Of a stretch of DNA of 64,000 bases, positions 36,301 through 45,056 are shown in pieces. Numbering within the stretch: the stretch's first letter is position 1; each line of letters starts with the position of its first letter. The position numbers and the translations under genes were made by a program. Source of the stretch: Amulumruptor sp947039275 (GTDB taxonomy: Bacteria > Bacteroidota > Bacteroidia > Bacteroidales > Muribaculaceae); contig CAMQYL010000001.1 of assembly GCA_947039275.1 (NCBI GenBank), forward strand, positions 124,001-188,000, given 5' to 3'. Under the pieces are notes generated by a model. The model made no database searches and was not told the origin of the DNA. It saw only the letters and a program-made list of their open reading frames with translations.

Positions 36301-39300
36301 TCATCTACAAATGTATTTGACTCGCAGTTATACTCGAGATTTTTTGAACTTGGTGTGAATCCAGCAGGATGTGATTGGGAAGTTCAAAAAATTAAGCAAG
36401 TACCTTGGTTCGACATTCCAAAACATCGAGCCAATAATGAAATTCTATCCGAGTTCAAAGAACGCTCACTACCGGCAATTAAAGCCCAAATAAGCAATCT
36501 TTTCTTTGGCAGATTATATTACGGATTAGAGTCGTCTGGAATCGGCACTGTATGTGTACAATTGACCGACGCAGATTTACGTAACGTTATATCGTCACAT
36601 AATCTCCCAATTACACCAAATATTCTTCGAGAGATTGTTGATACAGTCACTCGATTATTGGGTGAGCGATTTAGATATACTCCAAACATATATGATCTCA
36701 CTGGCGCAAATAATAATCGGCCAATGAGATTCACTGACCTACCGAGAAAACATCCAGTACGACGTTATCTTGATAAATGTGCAAACCTACATCGAATACC
36801 GATTGTAAATGCACGTCGAAAAGAAGATTGTTGCAATCCTTTAGGAGAAGCCATGGCGATTTGTCTTACCAATTCCGGTAATCCAAATTTCTTCATCAAC
36901 TGCGATACACTGGTTATCCGTAGAGCACCTGAAGATGGTGTTATATACCAATGTCCTCACTGCAAGAAAAACCACTTGCATCTTTCCGGTGGAATTTGTT
37001 CTGGTTGCTATCGTCCTCTCAGTAATCCTAATAGAATAGAATTAAAGAAAGTATGGGATTCTAATTACTTGCTTGTTAACCAAGTCGAGAACAGAAAGCC
37101 TTTGCGCCTCCACTGTGAAGAATTAACAGGGCAGACAGACAATCAAGCTGAGCGTCAAAGACACTTCCGCGATTTTATCATAGCTGAGAACGTCCAAGAT
37201 GAAGAGCTTCTTAAACGAGTTAAAGGGATTGACATTCTTAGCGTTACAACGACTATGGAGGTCGGCGTAGATATAGGTGCATTACAAGCTGTAATGCTTG
37301 CCAATATGCCACCTCAACGCTTCAATTATCAGCAACGTGTTGGCCGAGGTGGTCGACGCGGACAATCATATTCTATGATCTTAACATTATGTCGAGGTCG
37401 TAGTCATGATGAACACTTCTTCCACAATCCCCACCAAATAACAGGAGATAAACCACCTACACCGTTTCTTTCTATGGACGAATACGAAATCGCCCAACGT
37501 CTATATGATAAAGAAATTCTATATTATGCGTTCCGCTCCCTTTCAGAGAGGTTAGACGGTAGCACCCACGGAGAATTTGGACCAAAGAACGGTTGGTCAT
37601 TGTATCGCCAACATATTTCTAATTGGCTGACTTCACATGACGAGGTGTTGTTCAGCATTGCGAATGTAATTACTGAGAATCCGGAATTTATCGGCCGTCT
37701 TGTCACCCACGTACGTACAGAGTTGGTAAAGATGATCGATGAAGTTGTTGGCAACCCTGAAATCACATCAGATGATTTAGCTGAATGCTTAGCCGAAGGA
37801 GGCATCTTGCCGATGTATGGCATGCCAACTCGTAATCGTGAAATGTATACCAAATTGATGGAGTACACCTCACAGCGTCAACATGATTTATCATCAGTAT
37901 CGCGCGATTTACAGATGGCTATTACTGCCTTCTCTCCGGGTAGTCAAATAACCAAAGATAAATCAGTCTTTACCTCTATAGGATTTTCCCCCGCATCACT
38001 CATTGTTGAGAACGGAATACTTAAGACACGCGGTGGAAACCACGTCCGCGCATTTACAATGGAAAGGGAACTTTTAAAATGTTCTCGGCCCGGTTGCCCA
38101 TTCTTTAAGACTGTTGAACCAAATTCGCTTAACGAAGATATTGCGCTAAGCCGAGATGAAGAAGAAACTTGTGAATACTGCGGAAGCCCAGTTGAACACA
38201 TTAAGCTCCGCACCCCCGCTGCGTTTATCACAGATTTAACACCAGGCGATAACCGCCAATCTGATTCTGACACGTCTGTCAAACGTCGCGGAGTAGTATC
38301 GGAAAGTAATACTTCGGAAACTCCATCTACAGTACGAGATAAACGTTATGAAATCTCTATTGCAAAGAAAGATTTTACATGGAGAATTTCTGATAACGAC
38401 ATCGAGGGAGGATATTGTGATGCCACATACATACAGCCACAATGGGGCACAATTTACTCTCGCGTCCCGTTATGGATAGCTAATCCTGTGCCTTCAAATA
38501 CTTCTCAAAGCATAGAGTCTCGCGCCGAAATTAAACATAACGGGAATGATTATGTATCAAAATTCCAAAAGAAGCGAGATGTAACTCTTGAGAATATTCG
38601 ACTTGCTGCACAGAAAATCACTAACGTTTTCAAACTTAAACCAGCTTCAGAGGTTGCCGGCATAGCTCTTAATCCATTTCAGTTCGATGAAATCAACGGG
38701 CGAAAAGTTCTTAGGTTCGCTTCTCAAGGCGTTAGAGCTGCATACTATTCTCTGGCTTTTATCCTCCAAAGAGCATTGGCAGCAAATCTTGATATTGATC
38801 CCGTTGAAATTGACGTTGTCGAACCGCAAAAGGCCGGAAACGTGGGACAAATCGTGCTATCTGATGAATTGATGCATGGTAGTGGATTTGTTGTGCATCT
38901 TTACAAATATTTTGAGGATTATGTAGACCAAATACTAAATCCGAAGAAAGGCTCCATGTTTGATAACATGATAAGCGAATCGCACTCTAAAATTTGCGAC
39001 TCATCATGTTATGAATGTCTTTCTAATTACAGTAATATGCCGTATCACGGTCTCCTTGACTGGAGACTCGGAATGTCCCTACTACGCTACCTGACCGATG
39101 AGAACTATAACATTGGTATAACTGGTAACTATAACTACCTGGAGCTAATTACTTGGAGACAGTCTACTTTCGACCTGCTCAAAACTCTATATAAGAGTTT
39201 CTTCAGAGATGATAATTTTGAACTCGAAGAAGAAGCCGATTTATCATCCTGGGACTATTTGCCCTATATCAAAGTAAACGGAGTCTATATTATAGGTGTC

Positions 39301-39462
39301 CATCCCCTGTGGAACAATGACGAAACAAACGAGATTCTTAACGATACATGTTATGAACTTGGCGTTTCGGTGGATAATGTTGCGACCATAGATTCTTTTA
39401 ATCTACTTCGACGATTAGGAAACTGCTACGAGGTTATAATCTCAAAAGTGCGCAATGGATAA
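33358..39462 (+). CDS. druE: Giant DEAD-box helicase with DUF1998 region, DruE-like
   Basis: A 2034-aa protein. Walker A is SGTGSGKTES (K140), the DEAD-type motif is VIDELHLN (about 402-409), motif III is SSSAS, and motifs V-VI are TTMEVGVDIGALQAVMLAN and QQRVGRGGRRGQ (about residue 1327). A Cys-rich C-terminal segment, CDSSCYECLSNYSNMPYHG, with LDWRL (about 1880) marks the DUF1998/MrfA-like end. Size and order match DruE, the helicase common to all Druantia types. Isolated zinc pairs (CPCC, CPHCKK, CEYC) are scattered through it. It acts with the neighbouring genes against phage. Confidence 0.75.
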   Translation: MSKFLLNPVRSFEKIKDNYILYTKTAFGTRFKEDIADFESFESERERLLRTDQVLSREVWIEPLPPYAYVNRGNDYIRVSSLTTEDLPGLNNNALNLFKDFLLRGLMQGNFPLYHHQFQMLQQASSGIDSIITSGTGSGKTESFLLPLFADIINEAEAEWTPKSDTEHYKINDWWNKSRLPESNFLSFDERNLGHITDEVLQRSVNDGHIPALRGLIIYPMNALVEDQMTRLRKALDSDEIHDFFENGNHSLKGHRIFFGQYNSSTPVSGLFERSNNPDVEKGLKVRRDRMKQRLKDAMIDLEKQTLRIQQWVDSAPTEEEKKNRADLQYTFKRAFGKNDTASAEMRSRFDIQETPPDILITNYSMLAIMLMRTEEAAIFDKTRAWLEGETDKENPKRIFHLVIDELHLNRGTSGTEIAYLLRLVLSRLGLTPNSKQLRILSSSASLDTTGEEGIQSIKFLKEFFGRDFSNKNIVEGRGVDLSDEDSSHSKLPVEPFIQLGSLFAEKPELFDNLDNPEVSSVLSKMSDKLSDQFGIIDNSTNVIERFLNILNSRELALAKRLNDVFNCGEYGTNRAIPFAENPEDNNILDQYFLNLFEDLDDIGMKRMAGEGLIVARGLFDIYKGKLKRPVNIPRLRFHFFYKNVGGLWATIDTCDWSINRPVGRLHNEPKLVDELDDKRVLELLYCENCGAVFYGGKRAVDDYGTTNYILPNSSNIEALPEQSTQPIVDRRSYEDYAIFWPVDSLDETFGTEEFDIYKHLTDLDVNMKHRMSLGSANTTTPYDCRWERYHINKFSGELKRGHTPDLENYVNGYLYEVDVTPIHQLANSPALPTHCPCCGADRGKSKSRPAAIRGFRAGFAKSTQIYAKELFNQIPTVNTPKLVTFSDSREDAASIANGIEREQFLDLMRELFLEACVNSNSEEISACQAEITEIQNNINTLEGVGNSSLQSMINGLRNKLETKQKQLNTLKTYTKFSDVISSTNVFDSQLYSRFFELGVNPAGCDWEVQKIKQVPWFDIPKHRANNEILSEFKERSLPAIKAQISNLFFGRLYYGLESSGIGTVCVQLTDADLRNVISSHNLPITPNILREIVDTVTRLLGERFRYTPNIYDLTGANNNRPMRFTDLPRKHPVRRYLDKCANLHRIPIVNARRKEDCCNPLGEAMAICLTNSGNPNFFINCDTLVIRRAPEDGVIYQCPHCKKNHLHLSGGICSGCYRPLSNPNRIELKKVWDSNYLLVNQVENRKPLRLHCEELTGQTDNQAERQRHFRDFIIAENVQDEELLKRVKGIDILSVTTTMEVGVDIGALQAVMLANMPPQRFNYQQRVGRGGRRGQSYSMILTLCRGRSHDEHFFHNPHQITGDKPPTPFLSMDEYEIAQRLYDKEILYYAFRSLSERLDGSTHGEFGPKNGWSLYRQHISNWLTSHDEVLFSIANVITENPEFIGRLVTHVRTELVKMIDEVVGNPEITSDDLAECLAEGGILPMYGMPTRNREMYTKLMEYTSQRQHDLSSVSRDLQMAITAFSPGSQITKDKSVFTSIGFSPASLIVENGILKTRGGNHVRAFTMERELLKCSRPGCPFFKTVEPNSLNEDIALSRDEEETCEYCGSPVEHIKLRTPAAFITDLTPGDNRQSDSDTSVKRRGVVSESNTSETPSTVRDKRYEISIAKKDFTWRISDNDIEGGYCDATYIQPQWGTIYSRVPLWIANPVPSNTSQSIESRAEIKHNGNDYVSKFQKKRDVTLENIRLAAQKITNVFKLKPASEVAGIALNPFQFDEINGRKVLRFASQGVRAAYYSLAFILQRALAANLDIDPVEIDVVEPQKAGNVGQIVLSDELMHGSGFVVHLYKYFEDYVDQILNPKKGSMFDNMISESHSKICDSSCYECLSNYSNMPYHGLLDWRLGMSLLRYLTDENYNIGITGNYNYLELITWRQSTFDLLKTLYKSFFRDDNFELEEEADLSSWDYLPYIKVNGVYIIGVHPLWNNDETNEILNDTCYELGVSVDNVATIDSFNLLRRLGNCYEVIISKVRNG

Positions 39463-40495
39463 TATCCCACATATTAAGAAACTAGCTGAATATATTAAGC
39501 CTATAAGCATCCTTTCTCCGAGTTCTTTCCTAAACTCGAAGAAAGGATGCATGTTGTACACTATTCTTTCGAAATCTGTTCCATATTCGCTGAAAACACC
39601 TCCGACATCAAATGCAATTTTGGGAACTATTTCGCACAAAATGCTCGAACTTCGCAGGCTTGGATTCATAAATTCCCGCGAGGAATTTAAATTGAAATGG
39701 AAAGAACTGATCCAAGAAAAAGAGTCAGAGATTAAAGCACAATTTCCCACTCTTAAGAATCTCATTTTAGCAGATTTTAAGTTATGTAATGAAATCTGGA
39801 ATTTTGCTCAATCTATAACTCCGGAAGTTATTTCTGGAAGTCAGTACGGGCAGAGTAACCCTTTTGGCCCTGAGAAAAAAGTGAAATTGGGCAATATTCT
39901 TATCGGGTATATTGATTCAGTATCCTCTTTAAGTGACGGTGCTGAGATAATCGATTATAAGACCGGTAAAGTGCATGACGAATTCGGCAACATTAAAGAA
40001 GAATATATTACTCAACTCTCACTTTATGCCTTAATGTTTGAAGAAACGTTTGGCATAAAAGTTCAAAGGTTAGCAATTATTGACAGAAATTCCAATTACT
40101 ATACCGTCAACAGATTACCTGTTAATAAAGACGATGTTCTGTCTAATGCTCAGAGTCTGATTAATAATATTAATTTCAAAACAACTTCAGAGCCAATTGA
40201 CCTTTGTTCAGCTAATGAGAACTGTAAGTTTTGTAATTGTCGCCATCTTTGTCCTTCTTTTCAGGATGGAGCAGACAGTAGCCAAATCATAAAGGGGAAA
40301 CTTGTTGCAATTCCGAATATGAATGTAGCTATTGTTGAAACAAATTCAGGAAGAAAGGTTATCAATGGACTTGATACCTTAGATATTGATTTACATCAAT
40401 ATCTAAATAAAACAATAATTTTCCTCAATCTATTCGTCCGGAATAACCTACCACTAACAATTTGCTCTAACTCTTTAATATTTATAGAAGACTAA
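39455..40495 (+). CDS. PD-(D/E)XK nuclease, Cas4/RecB-like, with Cys cluster
   Basis: A 346-aa protein. The nuclease core is GYIDSVSSLSDGAEIIDYKTGK, giving the D...D-x-K signature of RecB/Cas4 nucleases. The cluster CSANENCKFCNCRHLC (about 248-263) suggests a Cas4/AddB-type iron-sulphur or zinc site. A C-terminal extension of about 80 residues is unassigned. It overlaps the helicase by 8 bp and ends 1 bp before the methyltransferase, so it belongs to the operon and may be its effector nuclease. Confidence 0.72.
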   Translation: MDNIPHIKKLAEYIKPISILSPSSFLNSKKGCMLYTILSKSVPYSLKTPPTSNAILGTISHKMLELRRLGFINSREEFKLKWKELIQEKESEIKAQFPTLKNLILADFKLCNEIWNFAQSITPEVISGSQYGQSNPFGPEKKVKLGNILIGYIDSVSSLSDGAEIIDYKTGKVHDEFGNIKEEYITQLSLYALMFEETFGIKVQRLAIIDRNSNYYTVNRLPVNKDDVLSNAQSLINNINFKTTSEPIDLCSANENCKFCNCRHLCPSFQDGADSSQIIKGKLVAIPNMNVAIVETNSGRKVINGLDTLDIDLHQYLNKTIIFLNLFVRNNLPLTICSNSLIFIED

Positions 40496-40496
40496 T

Positions 40497-41621
40497 ATGC
40501 CAATCAATATTTTTTCATTCTTTTCAGGTGCGGGTTTCCTCGATCTCGGATTTGAGTTAACCAACTTCTATAAAGTAGTCTATGTAAATGAATTTCATAG
40601 GCCATTTAACCATATTTACCGCTTTGCAAGAGCCAATATGGGCATTGAAGAACCCATCTATGGCCACTTCATAGGAGATGTTGCACAAGTTCTCGAAAAA
40701 GAAAACATTAAAGCGTTCAATCGATTAATGTCGCAAAGTAAAGCTGAGAATCTCACTGGAATTATTGGTGGCCCTCCATGCCCCGATTTTTCCGTAGCTG
40801 GTAAAAATCGAGGCAGACATGGTGAAAATGGCAAATTGTCCGGGACCTATGTTTCCATTATTTGTCAATCCAAACCTGACTTCTTTCTATTTGAGAATGT
40901 AAAAGGACTATATCGAACCGCAAAACACCGTGCTTTTTTTGAAACTTTAAAAGAACAATTACGTAATGCCAATTATTATCTAACCGAGCAGCTTATAAAT
41001 TCTATCGAATATGGTGCGCCGCAGGATAGAGAGAGGATAATACTCATCGGAATTAGCAAACACCTGGCCACTAAATTTAATATCAAATCTCAAAAAGATT
41101 TTGAACATAAGTTTAACTGGGAAAGTAGTAAGAAATATTCCCGAGACGTTCTTTGCAATCCTTGGCCAACGCAAACAGCATATAAAGAACAATCAATAAC
41201 AACCATGCCAAATGATGTTATTGAAGATTTAACGATTCAACACTGGTGGGAGAAGAATGATGTTATGAATCATCCTAATGCCAATATGTTCTTTAAACCG
41301 CGTGCAGGTATTACACGTTTCACATCCATAGATGAAGGAGACGTTTCGAAGAAATGCTATAAGCGCCTTCATCGCTGGCGGTATTCTCCAACTGCCGCAT
41401 ATGGAAATAACGAAGTCCACATACATCCATATTTGCCACGCAGGATATCAGTGGCAGAGGCTTTAGCAATACAATCGCTCCCTGCGACATTCGTTATTCC
41501 TGAAGATGTCTCATTGTCCGACGCATTTAAAACTATTGGAAATGGGGTTCCTTTTCTGGCAGCGAAAGGCATAGCAGAAGCACTATATAATTTTTTTCAC
41601 GAAAATGGCTATAAAGATTAA
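40497..41621 (+). CDS. DNA (cytosine-5) methyltransferase, DruM-like
   Basis: A 374-aa C5-methyltransferase: motif I FSFFSGAGFLDLGFE, motif IV GGPPCPDFS with the catalytic Cys, motif VI FENV, motif VIII QDRERI and motif X GNGVP. The target-recognition region lies about residues 200-310. In type II Druantia a methyltransferase (DruM) is part of the locus. It probably marks self DNA; the recognition sequence is unknown. It overlaps the next gene by 17 bp. Confidence 0.9.
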   Translation: MPINIFSFFSGAGFLDLGFELTNFYKVVYVNEFHRPFNHIYRFARANMGIEEPIYGHFIGDVAQVLEKENIKAFNRLMSQSKAENLTGIIGGPPCPDFSVAGKNRGRHGENGKLSGTYVSIICQSKPDFFLFENVKGLYRTAKHRAFFETLKEQLRNANYYLTEQLINSIEYGAPQDRERIILIGISKHLATKFNIKSQKDFEHKFNWESSKKYSRDVLCNPWPTQTAYKEQSITTMPNDVIEDLTIQHWWEKNDVMNHPNANMFFKPRAGITRFTSIDEGDVSKKCYKRLHRWRYSPTAAYGNNEVHIHPYLPRRISVAEALAIQSLPATFVIPEDVSLSDAFKTIGNGVPFLAAKGIAEALYNFFHENGYKD

Positions 41622-42324
41622 CGAAATATACCGAGCAGTTAATTCGTTGGCTAAGAATATACAATATACTTTTGCCAATGCTAACAATAAAAATACGTTT
41701 TCGCTCATTCATGCGGATAAGACAAAAGGGGTATTGTTTCATCGTTTTAATAGTGATGAAACACAGAAAGTTGTAGTTACTACTCGTAATTTACAAAAGC
41801 TTAGTGAAAAGATTCGTCCATATGTGCCCTTCTCAATTGACGTAGTGGTAGGTGCTTCTGGAAACTGGCGCTCTCTTTTCGAAAGTGCACTTGCACTTAC
41901 TCCAAATTTTTTCATGTGCTACATCAATTCTCAAAGAAGACTAATCTATGCTCCTGATCATTCGCATGATGTTGGAGTCTATGAAATCCTAACTCCTCAA
42001 AAATTCCTAGAGTTCTCCAAGCAATCACATTTCTATGATTACAAATTTTTCATAGATAATTGTTATCCTTTGGAAGGATGCCTTCAGAGTTTCCTCAACG
42101 CATTCGTGCGGATGCCTCGAATTATCCGTAATGTAGAACCTGATTTTACATCACTATTCGACTATGATGACCCTTTGTACATATCTATTATACTCGAAAA
42201 ATTAAACTTTGAATATCCTACTGATATGTCTATGCATATCTCAGGGTTTAATGTTTCATTTTCGGATGTTCTCAAATCATACATTCTTTTCCTTAACGCA
42301 AAGAATAACTATTCTTTCTATTAA
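41605..42324 (+). CDS. Unknown protein, last gene of the Druantia-like operon
   Basis: A 239-aa protein of no family I recognise. It is mixed alpha/beta by eye, A+T-rich, with VPFSIDVVVGASGNWRSLF in the middle and a Tyr/Phe-rich C-terminus. The 17-bp overlap with the methyltransferase indicates obligate co-expression. A restriction or methylation partner is possible, but there is no visible nuclease motif. Confidence 0.55.
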   Translation: MAIKINEIYRAVNSLAKNIQYTFANANNKNTFSLIHADKTKGVLFHRFNSDETQKVVVTTRNLQKLSEKIRPYVPFSIDVVVGASGNWRSLFESALALTPNFFMCYINSQRRLIYAPDHSHDVGVYEILTPQKFLEFSKQSHFYDYKFFIDNCYPLEGCLQSFLNAFVRMPRIIRNVEPDFTSLFDYDDPLYISIILEKLNFEYPTDMSMHISGFNVSFSDVLKSYILFLNAKNNYSFY

Positions 42325-42530
42325 ACAGCTTTTTGTATTTTTATAACATTTGGTATATACGGGATAGATTGCAATGTGCAGAAAACCGGAGCAGAAAGGG
42401 AAGGATGATGCTTGACAGACGGCTATCGGTCTTCAGGATGTTGACAGGTTGAAGCCGTCGGAGTTTATGCTTGAAGAGACTGTAAGAAACAATATTATTA
42501 ATACGACTTTTTAACTTATTTGCGACCATT

Positions 42531-43562
42531 ATGGCGAAGAAGTATGAGATACGAAATAGCACTGCGGAGTTCCTGATCTTTCAGATTGAGGGAAAGGAGG
42601 ACGGTGTGCAGGTGGTCTACCATAACGAATCTGTTTGGTGTACGCAGAAAGCTATGGCGCAGCTGTTTGACTGCTCTTCTGACAACATCAGACTTCATCT
42701 GAAAAATATTTACGAGACCGGCGAGTTGACTCAAGAGGCAACTACCGAGAATTTCTCGGTAGTTCAAACCGAGGGTGAGCGTCAGGTGAACAGGAAGTTA
42801 AAGTTCTATAATCTCGATGCCATTATCAGTGTCGGGTATCGCGTTAACAGCACTCGTGCCACGCAGTTCAGGCAGTGGTGTACTTTTATTTTGCGCCAGT
42901 TTGCCATCCGTGGATATGTGATTGACAAGAAGCGTATGGAGAACGGTTCGTTTATTGGCGAGGACTATTTCGAGCATCTGTTGGCGGAAATCCGTGAGAT
43001 ACGCCTCAGCGAGCGGCGTTTCTATCAGAAGCTGACGGATATTTACGCTACAAGCATCGATTACAATCGTGATGCGCCCACTACTCGATTATTCTTCAAG
43101 AAGGTGCAGAATAAGATGCACTATGCAGTTCATGGTCATACTGCCGCTGAACTGATAATTGACCGGGCTAATGCTGAAAAGGAGCATATGGGTCTCACAA
43201 CATGGGAGAACGCTCCTGACGGAAAAATAGTAAAGCCCGACGTAAGCATCGCCAAAAATTATCTCAAAGAAAGTGAGCTGGAGGATATGGGCCGGATTGT
43301 CAACTCATTCCTTGATTTGGCGGAAGACATGGCAAAGCGTCATATTCCCATGACAATGGAGGACTGGGCTAAGCGTATTGATAAGTTCCTTGGTCTTACC
43401 GACCGTCCCGTTCTGACGGATGCCGGACACGTATCAGCCGAACAAGCTAAAGAATACGCGGAAACCGAATTTGAGAAATATCGTGTAATCCAGGACAAAC
43501 TTTTCCAGTCGGACTTCGACCGCTTCAACGATGACAATCTTATCCCTTTAGACATAGAATAA
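42531..43562 (+). CDS. rhuM: RhuM family protein
   Basis: A 343-aa protein of the RhuM family. The N-terminal part (VQVVYHNESVWCTQKAMAQL, FYNLDAIISVGYRVNSTRATQF) resembles phage antirepressor-like domains. The C-terminal part (FFKKVQNKMHYAVHGHTAAE, AELIIDRANAEKEHMGLTTW) is typical of RhuM. The family is named from a Salmonella island gene; its biochemical role is not established. It lies 7 bp before a VbhA-like small protein. Confidence 0.85.
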   Translation: MAKKYEIRNSTAEFLIFQIEGKEDGVQVVYHNESVWCTQKAMAQLFDCSSDNIRLHLKNIYETGELTQEATTENFSVVQTEGERQVNRKLKFYNLDAIISVGYRVNSTRATQFRQWCTFILRQFAIRGYVIDKKRMENGSFIGEDYFEHLLAEIREIRLSERRFYQKLTDIYATSIDYNRDAPTTRLFFKKVQNKMHYAVHGHTAAELIIDRANAEKEHMGLTTWENAPDGKIVKPDVSIAKNYLKESELEDMGRIVNSFLDLAEDMAKRHIPMTMEDWAKRIDKFLGLTDRPVLTDAGHVSAEQAKEYAETEFEKYRVIQDKLFQSDFDRFNDDNLIPLDIE

Positions 43563-43569
43563 CAATTCC

Positions 43570-43947
43570 ATGACATACAAAGCTAAATATCAGGAGCTTG
43601 TTGAGTTATCACACAGCGATAATCCAATGATAAGAGAACAAGCGGATGCATGGCTTACCAGTATCGGCCTGCAAGATGCGGCAGAACTGAAGGTGTCCGC
43701 ATATTTGCTTGATTTGGTAATCAGTAATGTCAAAGGCGAGATTTCTCGTGATGAAGTGAGTCAAAGATTAAGGGAGCATTATGGGGATAATTTATATGAT
43801 GAATCCCAAAACTTGCTTGATGGAGGTTATGAGATTTTACCACCCGATTCTCCGAAGATAAAAGAGATAGAGGATTACAACCGTAAACTCCGTCCGGCTT
43901 TGTATGCAGAACTTGATAAAAAGAGGAATAGAAGAAAGTTAGAATGA
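43570..43947 (+). CDS. Small protein resembling the VbhA-type antitoxin segment of Bacteroidales Fic proteins
   Basis: A 125-aa protein. YQELVELSHSDNPMIREQAD and LDLVISNVKGEISRDEVSQR recall the N-terminal inhibitory region of Bacteroidales Fic proteins and the VbhA antitoxin helix, although no Fic HPFxxGN motif is present anywhere near. Position right after rhuM suggests a toxin-antitoxin-like pair. The similarity is from memory and only moderately certain. Confidence 0.5.
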   Translation: MTYKAKYQELVELSHSDNPMIREQADAWLTSIGLQDAAELKVSAYLLDLVISNVKGEISRDEVSQRLREHYGDNLYDESQNLLDGGYEILPPDSPKIKEIEDYNRKLRPALYAELDKKRNRRKLE

Positions 43948-44975
43948 AAGCATTGACATATACTGCGCAGGGGCGGTTTGAGCTGATTGAGAAACCGAAG
44001 CCGGAAGTTTTGGACCCGAAGGATGCTGTGGTGAAGGTTACTCTTTCAAGCATCTGTTCGTCGGATCTTCATATTCTTCATGGAGCCGTGCCTCAGGCTG
44101 AGGTCGGCATTACTGTGGGGCATGAAATGGTTGGTGTCGTTGAGTCCATTGGCGCGGAAGTCACCAAGATTAAGCCGGGCGACAGAGTCGCGGTGAATGT
44201 CGAGACGTTCTGCGGCGAGTGCTTCTATTGTAGGCGGGGATATGTGAACAATTGCACCTCCGGCGGATGGATGCTGGGCTGCCGCATCGACGGTGGTCAG
44301 GCGGAATATGTCCGTGTGCCATACGCAGATAATGGTCTGACTCCAATTCCCGACAACGTCAGCGATGAGCAGGCTTTGTTTGTCGGCGACATACTTGCCA
44401 CCAGTTATTGGGCTGCCAAGATTTCTGAAGTTTCGGAGAATGACACGGTGCTGATTATCGGAGCCGGACCGACAGGGTTATGCACTCTCGAATGTGTGCA
44501 GTTGTATAAGCCTCAAAGAATAGTCGTTTGCGAGGCTGATGAAAGCCGCCGTGAGTTCGTGCGCCGGCATTATCCGAATGTCATGGTGTCAGAGCCTACA
44601 CAATGTCTTGAAGTTCTCAACTCATTAACAGAAGGTCGTGGCGCTGACCGCGTGATTGAGGTTGCCGGAGGCAAAGACACCTTTGAAATGGCATGGCGAT
44701 GTGCCCGACCGAATGCTATAGTCTCGATAGTGGCACTATACGAGAAGGAACAAATATTGCCTTTGCCTTGGATGTATGGCAAAAATCTGACGTTCAAGAC
44801 CGGCGGCGTTGATGCCTGTAACTGCGACAAAATCATGCAGTTCATCTCCGAAGGTAGGATTGACACAACCCATCTTATAACACACCGCTACCCTCTCAGC
44901 CGCATTCAGGAAGCCTACACCCTCTTCGCCAACCGCGCCAACAACGTCATCAAAACCGCCATCCATCCCGATTAA
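43944..44975 (+). CDS. Zinc-dependent alcohol dehydrogenase (MDR family)
   Basis: A 343-aa medium-chain dehydrogenase. GHEMVGVVESIGAEVTKIKP is the zinc-ADH signature, Cys residues in CGECFYCRRGYVNNC form the structural zinc site, and the Rossmann motif is IIGAGPTGLC. It oxidises an alcohol or polyol with NAD(P); the substrate is unknown. It overlaps the VbhA-like gene by 4 bp, an unusual coupling of a metabolic enzyme to an accessory pair. Confidence 0.88.
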   Translation: MKALTYTAQGRFELIEKPKPEVLDPKDAVVKVTLSSICSSDLHILHGAVPQAEVGITVGHEMVGVVESIGAEVTKIKPGDRVAVNVETFCGECFYCRRGYVNNCTSGGWMLGCRIDGGQAEYVRVPYADNGLTPIPDNVSDEQALFVGDILATSYWAAKISEVSENDTVLIIGAGPTGLCTLECVQLYKPQRIVVCEADESRREFVRRHYPNVMVSEPTQCLEVLNSLTEGRGADRVIEVAGGKDTFEMAWRCARPNAIVSIVALYEKEQILPLPWMYGKNLTFKTGGVDACNCDKIMQFISEGRIDTTHLITHRYPLSRIQEAYTLFANRANNVIKTAIHPD

Positions 44976-45011
44976 AGAGCATGACCGGTAACTTTATAAA
45001 CAGGGAAAACA

Positions 45012-45041
45012 ACGGCGTCTCGTATGCGAACAAGACGCCGT
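45012..45041. terminator. Bidirectional hairpin between convergent genes
   Basis: A perfect 9-bp stem ACGGCGTCT / AGACGCCGT. On the minus strand it is followed by TGTTTTCC, so it serves best as terminator for the phosphoesterase genes. Confidence 0.65.
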
Positions 45042-45056
45042 CAAGAAGGTAAATAC

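Noticed and set aside
30473..41621. DISARM or BREX assignment of the defence operon
   Set aside because: No DrmC phospholipase, PglZ or BrxL-like gene is present; helicase size and methyltransferase context fit Druantia better, although related helicases occur in DISARM-like systems.
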